Source: Ceriagrion tenellum (Eukaryota; Arthropoda; Insecta; Odonata; Coenagrionidae). Taken from it: a stretch of 64,000 nucleotides of DNA. The position numbers and the translations under genes were made by a program. This document shows, one piece after another, positions 61,301-64,000 of this stretch. A model generated the notes under the pieces. The model was given only the letters and a program-made list of their open reading frames with translations. It had not been told where the DNA came from and ran no database searches. Each line of letters starts with the position of its first letter. The first letter of the stretch is position 1. The stretch is taken from positions 18,408,965-18,472,964 of the forward strand of contig OY720642.1 in NCBI GenBank assembly GCA_963169105.1, given 5' to 3'.

Positions 61301-63183
61301 CCATTTTTGTGGATTTGGAATCATTTCATTTAAAATGATTTTTCAATGTTTTGTTCATAATAAGAAAAGTAAAATTATCAACTATTCCATGGATTACAGA
61401 TTACATAAATTTATGAATTCCATGGAAAAATGCAGTTCAAGGTCCCTACTACCATAAAACGATTACCATTGTGTGCTGTTATCATGGTAACAAGGCACAA
61501 AATGATGGAATAATTATGACTGCCCTGTGAGGCTCTTAACTGTAGCAACTCAACTACTATTACCTAAACCACTGCCAAAGAATTGACAAAAAAATAACTA
61601 TTTATTTCTAGGAGGTAAAAGTCCCACAGAATTGACTTCTCACGAAAACCCAAGACCAAAAGTAGACATTCAAACAAATGAACAAAGCAATGTTTGTAAA
61701 TTAGACCAAATTTGTAATAATTCAAAAATGTCAAAAGATGAAGAAATGAGTACAAACATAAAAAACTGTACCCACAAAAGGAAGCAAATTAAGAAAGCTG
61801 ACGAAAATGTCATACATTCAAACATAATGCAGAAACACAGGCAAAGAGGTATGGGAACTCGAAGCATCACAGACATAGGATCACCTTCTTCTAGTGGAAA
61901 TAGAAATGAAACTCAGGCTTCTAAGAAACAATTACCAAAAACTAAACTCCCAGTGAATCATGAAATAGAAGAGTTTTCTGACAAGGCAGTAACAGAGGCA
62001 CACACTAAACACCAGCTTTTATCATCCATCATGGACATAAAATCAACAGTACTTTATGAAAAAAAGAAAAATCCAGTAAAATCCCAGCAAAAAAGAATTA
62101 ATCCAGAGAAAGCTGGAAAATGCAACAAAAGAAATGAAAATGGCAACTTACTCTTAAACCAAATAGAATTCTCTACAGATAGCATAATGCCCGTATTGCA
62201 TGACAGCAATGGTGCCAGAGAAAAAGTGAATGCCATGGGCCAAAATAATTTTCTCCTGGAGAGGCATAGTGCAACTGAGAATGATTCCACCATCATTGGA
62301 AAATCAGACCCTTCACTCTCCAATATATTTCAAAGTCAGACTGTGAACCGAAGTCCACCAGGAAATACAAAACGTGTATATCAGGTCCCAGGAAAGTGGA
62401 ATACAACTGGCTTGGCCAATAGCGAGGACACAGAAAACTTGGAAGCTCCTTTGGTTTGCTACAATTCAGCTCTTACACCTCAAATCTTCAGACCACAAAA
62501 TGTCAGTGATATCCAAAACTCTTATGCAAGCTACAATAATAATGAACATTCCAGCACCACAGAATTGCATATGGCCTCACCATGCTATTTTGATTGGGAA
62601 GCCAATTTAAGCCTGAATCAATACTATCAACAGCTTTCAAATGACCATTTCATACTTCCATACGATGAAAGCACTCCATTTTGGGATCAAAGTTGGATGC
62701 CAGCTTGGGTAAGTACACATTCAAAAGTATCAATGTTCATTCTCATTTAAGTACCCAGGAGAAAATTACTAAAGGATGGATGCATATCTTATAACCTAAT
62801 GAATTCCTTCATCACACTTCTGAGTTCCCAGAACTATCATTCAGCACACCTGCAACTGAGGTATATCATCATGGTCTCAGCTATTAGCTAAAACATAGTT
62901 CTGCATTATATATGTATTAATTTTCTCCTGGGAAGATGTTTCATGATGCTAATTCTTCAATAAATTTTCTTTTAAGAACGAGCAAACAAACTTCAGTGAA
63001 AATAAATTAAACACTGCTGCAGAAAATGAGGCCACCAAAATTTATCATCTAACAGAGCACTCAAAAACATATTTTGGACCAGCTGAAACAATTCTTCACA
63101 GCAAACCAGGAGTATCTATCCACACTGGTTTTACTGTTCAGCCTTCTAGACTGATGATACCACCTCATGGTTTGAGGAACTAG
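58189..63183 (+). CDS. Predicted four-exon gene, unrecognised 513-aa protein (exons 58189-58356, 61076-61145, 61612-62708, 62977-63183)
   Basis: The three downstream exons join without a frame break. The first of them ends in phase 1 with a lone G, the next supplies GA to make a Gly codon (residue 80), and the last junction is phase 0. The introns are 58357-61075, 61146-61611 and 62709-62976, all GT-AG. The protein is hydrophilic, rich in Lys, Asn, Ser and Gln, with two basic clusters near residues 135-141 (KRKQIKK) and 230-241 that could be nuclear signals. An aromatic patch, FWDQSWMPAW, closes the third exon at residue 445. There is no signal peptide or membrane segment. The N-terminal part (residues about 28-78) reads as amphipathic helix. 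The C-terminus ends in IPPHGLRN before a TAG stop. I recognise no domain, so no function is proposed; a disordered scaffold or nucleic-acid-associated protein is only a guess. Gene reality is likely; the first exon is the weak point. Confidence 0.72.
60601..60821. mobile_element. Palindromic Penelope-like insertion with 11-bp target-site duplication
   Basis: Arms at 60601-60690 and 60700-60787, plus a few matching bases on either side (full pairing 60598-60690 with 60698-60790), are perfect reverse complements around a 7-base spacer, CGTCTTC. The unit is flanked by the direct repeat TACGTAGTTAT at 60590-60600 and 60822-60832, so it is a discrete insertion. The right half carries 31 more bases (60791-60821) that the left half lacks. 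The right arm contains CTGAAGA, then a hairpin, then GAAACGTCGG, an arrangement resembling the hammerhead-like core of Penelope-like element terminal repeats. The family name is inferred from that motif. The insertion sits in intron 1 of the predicted gene and has no protein-coding part. Perfect arm identity suggests it is young. Confidence 0.75.
61076..61145 (+). CDS. Short internal coding exon of the unrecognised gene
   Basis: This 70-nt exon follows an acceptor ending TTTTCACAG and is followed by a donor GTGAGC. It encodes DATLLRSVDDLIKKAYSQIS and three more codons, then leaves one G in phase 1. The next exon begins with the two bases that complete a Gly codon in the long open frame. That phase match, the good splice sites and the amphipathic peptide together make it convincing. 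The peptide loosely recalls the short N-terminal helix of SMN-type proteins, but the rest of the gene does not, so I do not use that name. Confidence 0.72.
61612..62708 (+). CDS. Large internal coding exon of the unrecognised gene
   Basis: This 1097-nt exon is the longest open coding stretch in the window. In AT-rich DNA, 365 codons without a stop is strong evidence of coding. It begins after TTTATTTCTAG and ends at TGG/GTAAGT, a consensus donor. There is no need for an internal start: the frame continues upstream through the acceptor, and the first codons read GKSPTEL. Content is polar and probably disordered, with Lys-rich stretches in the first half, a Ser/Asn-rich middle, a segment with APLVCYNSALTPQIFRP, and an aromatic end with PYDESTPFWDQSWMPAW. 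There is no repeat array and no recognised domain. Confidence 0.85.
62977..63183 (+). CDS. Last coding exon of the unrecognised gene
   Basis: The acceptor is AAATTTTCTTTTAAG, with a good pyrimidine tract. The exon continues in phase 0 from the preceding TGG donor and encodes 68 residues. It starts NEQTNFSENKLNTAAENEAT, contains YHLTEHSKTYFGPAET and HSKPGVSIHTGFTVQP, and ends IPPHGLRN before TAG at 63181. The exon is not a recoverable ATG frame by itself, which is why simple ORF calling would miss it. The C-terminal tail is less polar than the rest and might be the conserved part. Confidence 0.75.
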   Translation, partial: NEQTNFSENKLNTAAENEATKIYHLTEHSKTYFGPAETILHSKPGVSIHTGFTVQPSRLMIPPHGLRN

Positions 63184-64000
63184 CCAGAAATTAAGTCCTG
63201 GATATAAAGAACTATACAAGAGAAACCTTGAACGACCTCATAATACATCTTAGATCACAGCAGTTTAACTCATTTGTCTTATTAAAGTGTCAGCATGTAG
63301 GAACCCAATTGTTCTTATACCAGATGAAGACAGCATATTCTTGCATTTGGGAAAAAAAATTGCAAGAGGCAATGAAATGCTCCATATATGAAATATCAAT
63401 ATATAATACAGACAAAAACTACCATCAATTATGAAATAATGGCTGCAGTTGAAGGTAGAAATAAAAAAACTGATGAAACAGAACAACATTTTGTAAGGAA
63501 TGAGGGATAACAAAGGTAATAAAATATATCAGCCAGAATGCATACCATTTGTCCAATTTCTGAAAACTTGAGTATGCTCATCAACAACAACATCCAAGCA
63601 ATGGCTCATGGCCATATACTTTTAGGCTTGTCATAAAAATATGCAAAACTGTAGAACCCACCAGGGACAAACTCCAAATATATAAATAGAAGCCTTGACA
63701 ATCCAGGGCAAAAAAATAACAATGGAGTATTTCCATATACCCTGTCAAATTACCATGCATTTCCATTTAGAACAATAATAATAGCCAAAGACATATAGTA
63801 AATTAACTTTAATTTATTTACTGAGGTTTCCAGAAAGGTAGCACACTTTGATGAAGATAGTAAAAGAGCAAGGATATTACAAAACCATACATAATTAAAA
63901 AACAACAGACTTTAGAAATGTTTGCTAGAGAAAAATTATGGGATTCATGGGCATATGCAAACTTAAAATACAGAAGTAATGACTAAATTGACATCAAATT
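63184..64000. other. Gene 3' untranslated region and downstream DNA
   Basis: AT-rich, with two candidate poly(A) signals near 63460-63523 and no further supported exon. Minus-strand frames of 61-82 codons are unremarkable. Confidence 0.5.
63460..63523 (+). promoter_or_regulatory. Candidate poly(A) signals downstream of the gene
   Basis: Two AATAAA hexamers lie at 63460-63465 and 63518-63523, about 280 and 340 bases past the TAG stop. The region between carries no other open frame of note. Such hexamers are common in AT-rich DNA, so they fit a 3' end here but do not prove it. Confidence 0.3.

Overview
The window looks like nuclear DNA of an animal, most likely an arthropod and plausibly a hemimetabolous insect; the sequence does not settle the taxon. 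The reasons are spliced coding sequence with GT-AG introns, many decayed non-LTR retrotransposon tails, tRNA-headed SINEs, miniature inverted-repeat elements flanked by TTAA or TA, and no dense operon-like coding. There is no sign of bacterial, viral or organellar gene organisation.

One host gene is well supported. It lies on the + strand at the right end: exons 61076-61145, 61612-62708 and 62977-63183 join in phase through canonical GT-AG introns. A weaker first exon (58189-58356, good start context, poor donor) would complete a 513-residue protein. I do not recognise the protein. It is Lys/Asn/Ser/Gln rich and probably mostly disordered. Most other open frames in the window are short chance frames, low-complexity frames or pieces of transposon.

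Layout. 1-6.4 kb: an unannotated stretch with a TA-flanked MITE (873-1089), two small inverted-repeat elements and an antisense SINE. 7-17 kb: decayed LINE 3' ends of at least two kinds, one with a 3' tail made of TGTAGA units, more SINE copies, and strongly strand-asymmetric purine/G-rich blocks. 17.9-21.2 kb: a cluster of structured elements: a hairpin, a TTAA-flanked foldback with nested TGACGT palindromes, a TTAA MITE sharing a TTAA with that foldback, and a 217-bp duplicated segment. 21-45 kb: mostly unassignable AT-rich DNA with scattered LINE, SINE, hAT-like and TTAA elements and several CpG-rich blocks. 45-53.4 kb: a SINE, a 570-bp TIR element, a (TA)59 tract and the third TTAA MITE. 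53.6-58.2 kb: no recognisable repeats or genes. 58.2-63.2 kb: the gene, whose long first intron carries a perfectly palindromic, Penelope-like insertion flanked by an 11-bp target-site duplication.

The items most worth following are the unrecognised gene, the palindromic insertion in its intron, the nested-palindrome foldback, and the three-copy TTAA element family. All family names come from pattern recognition without database searches.
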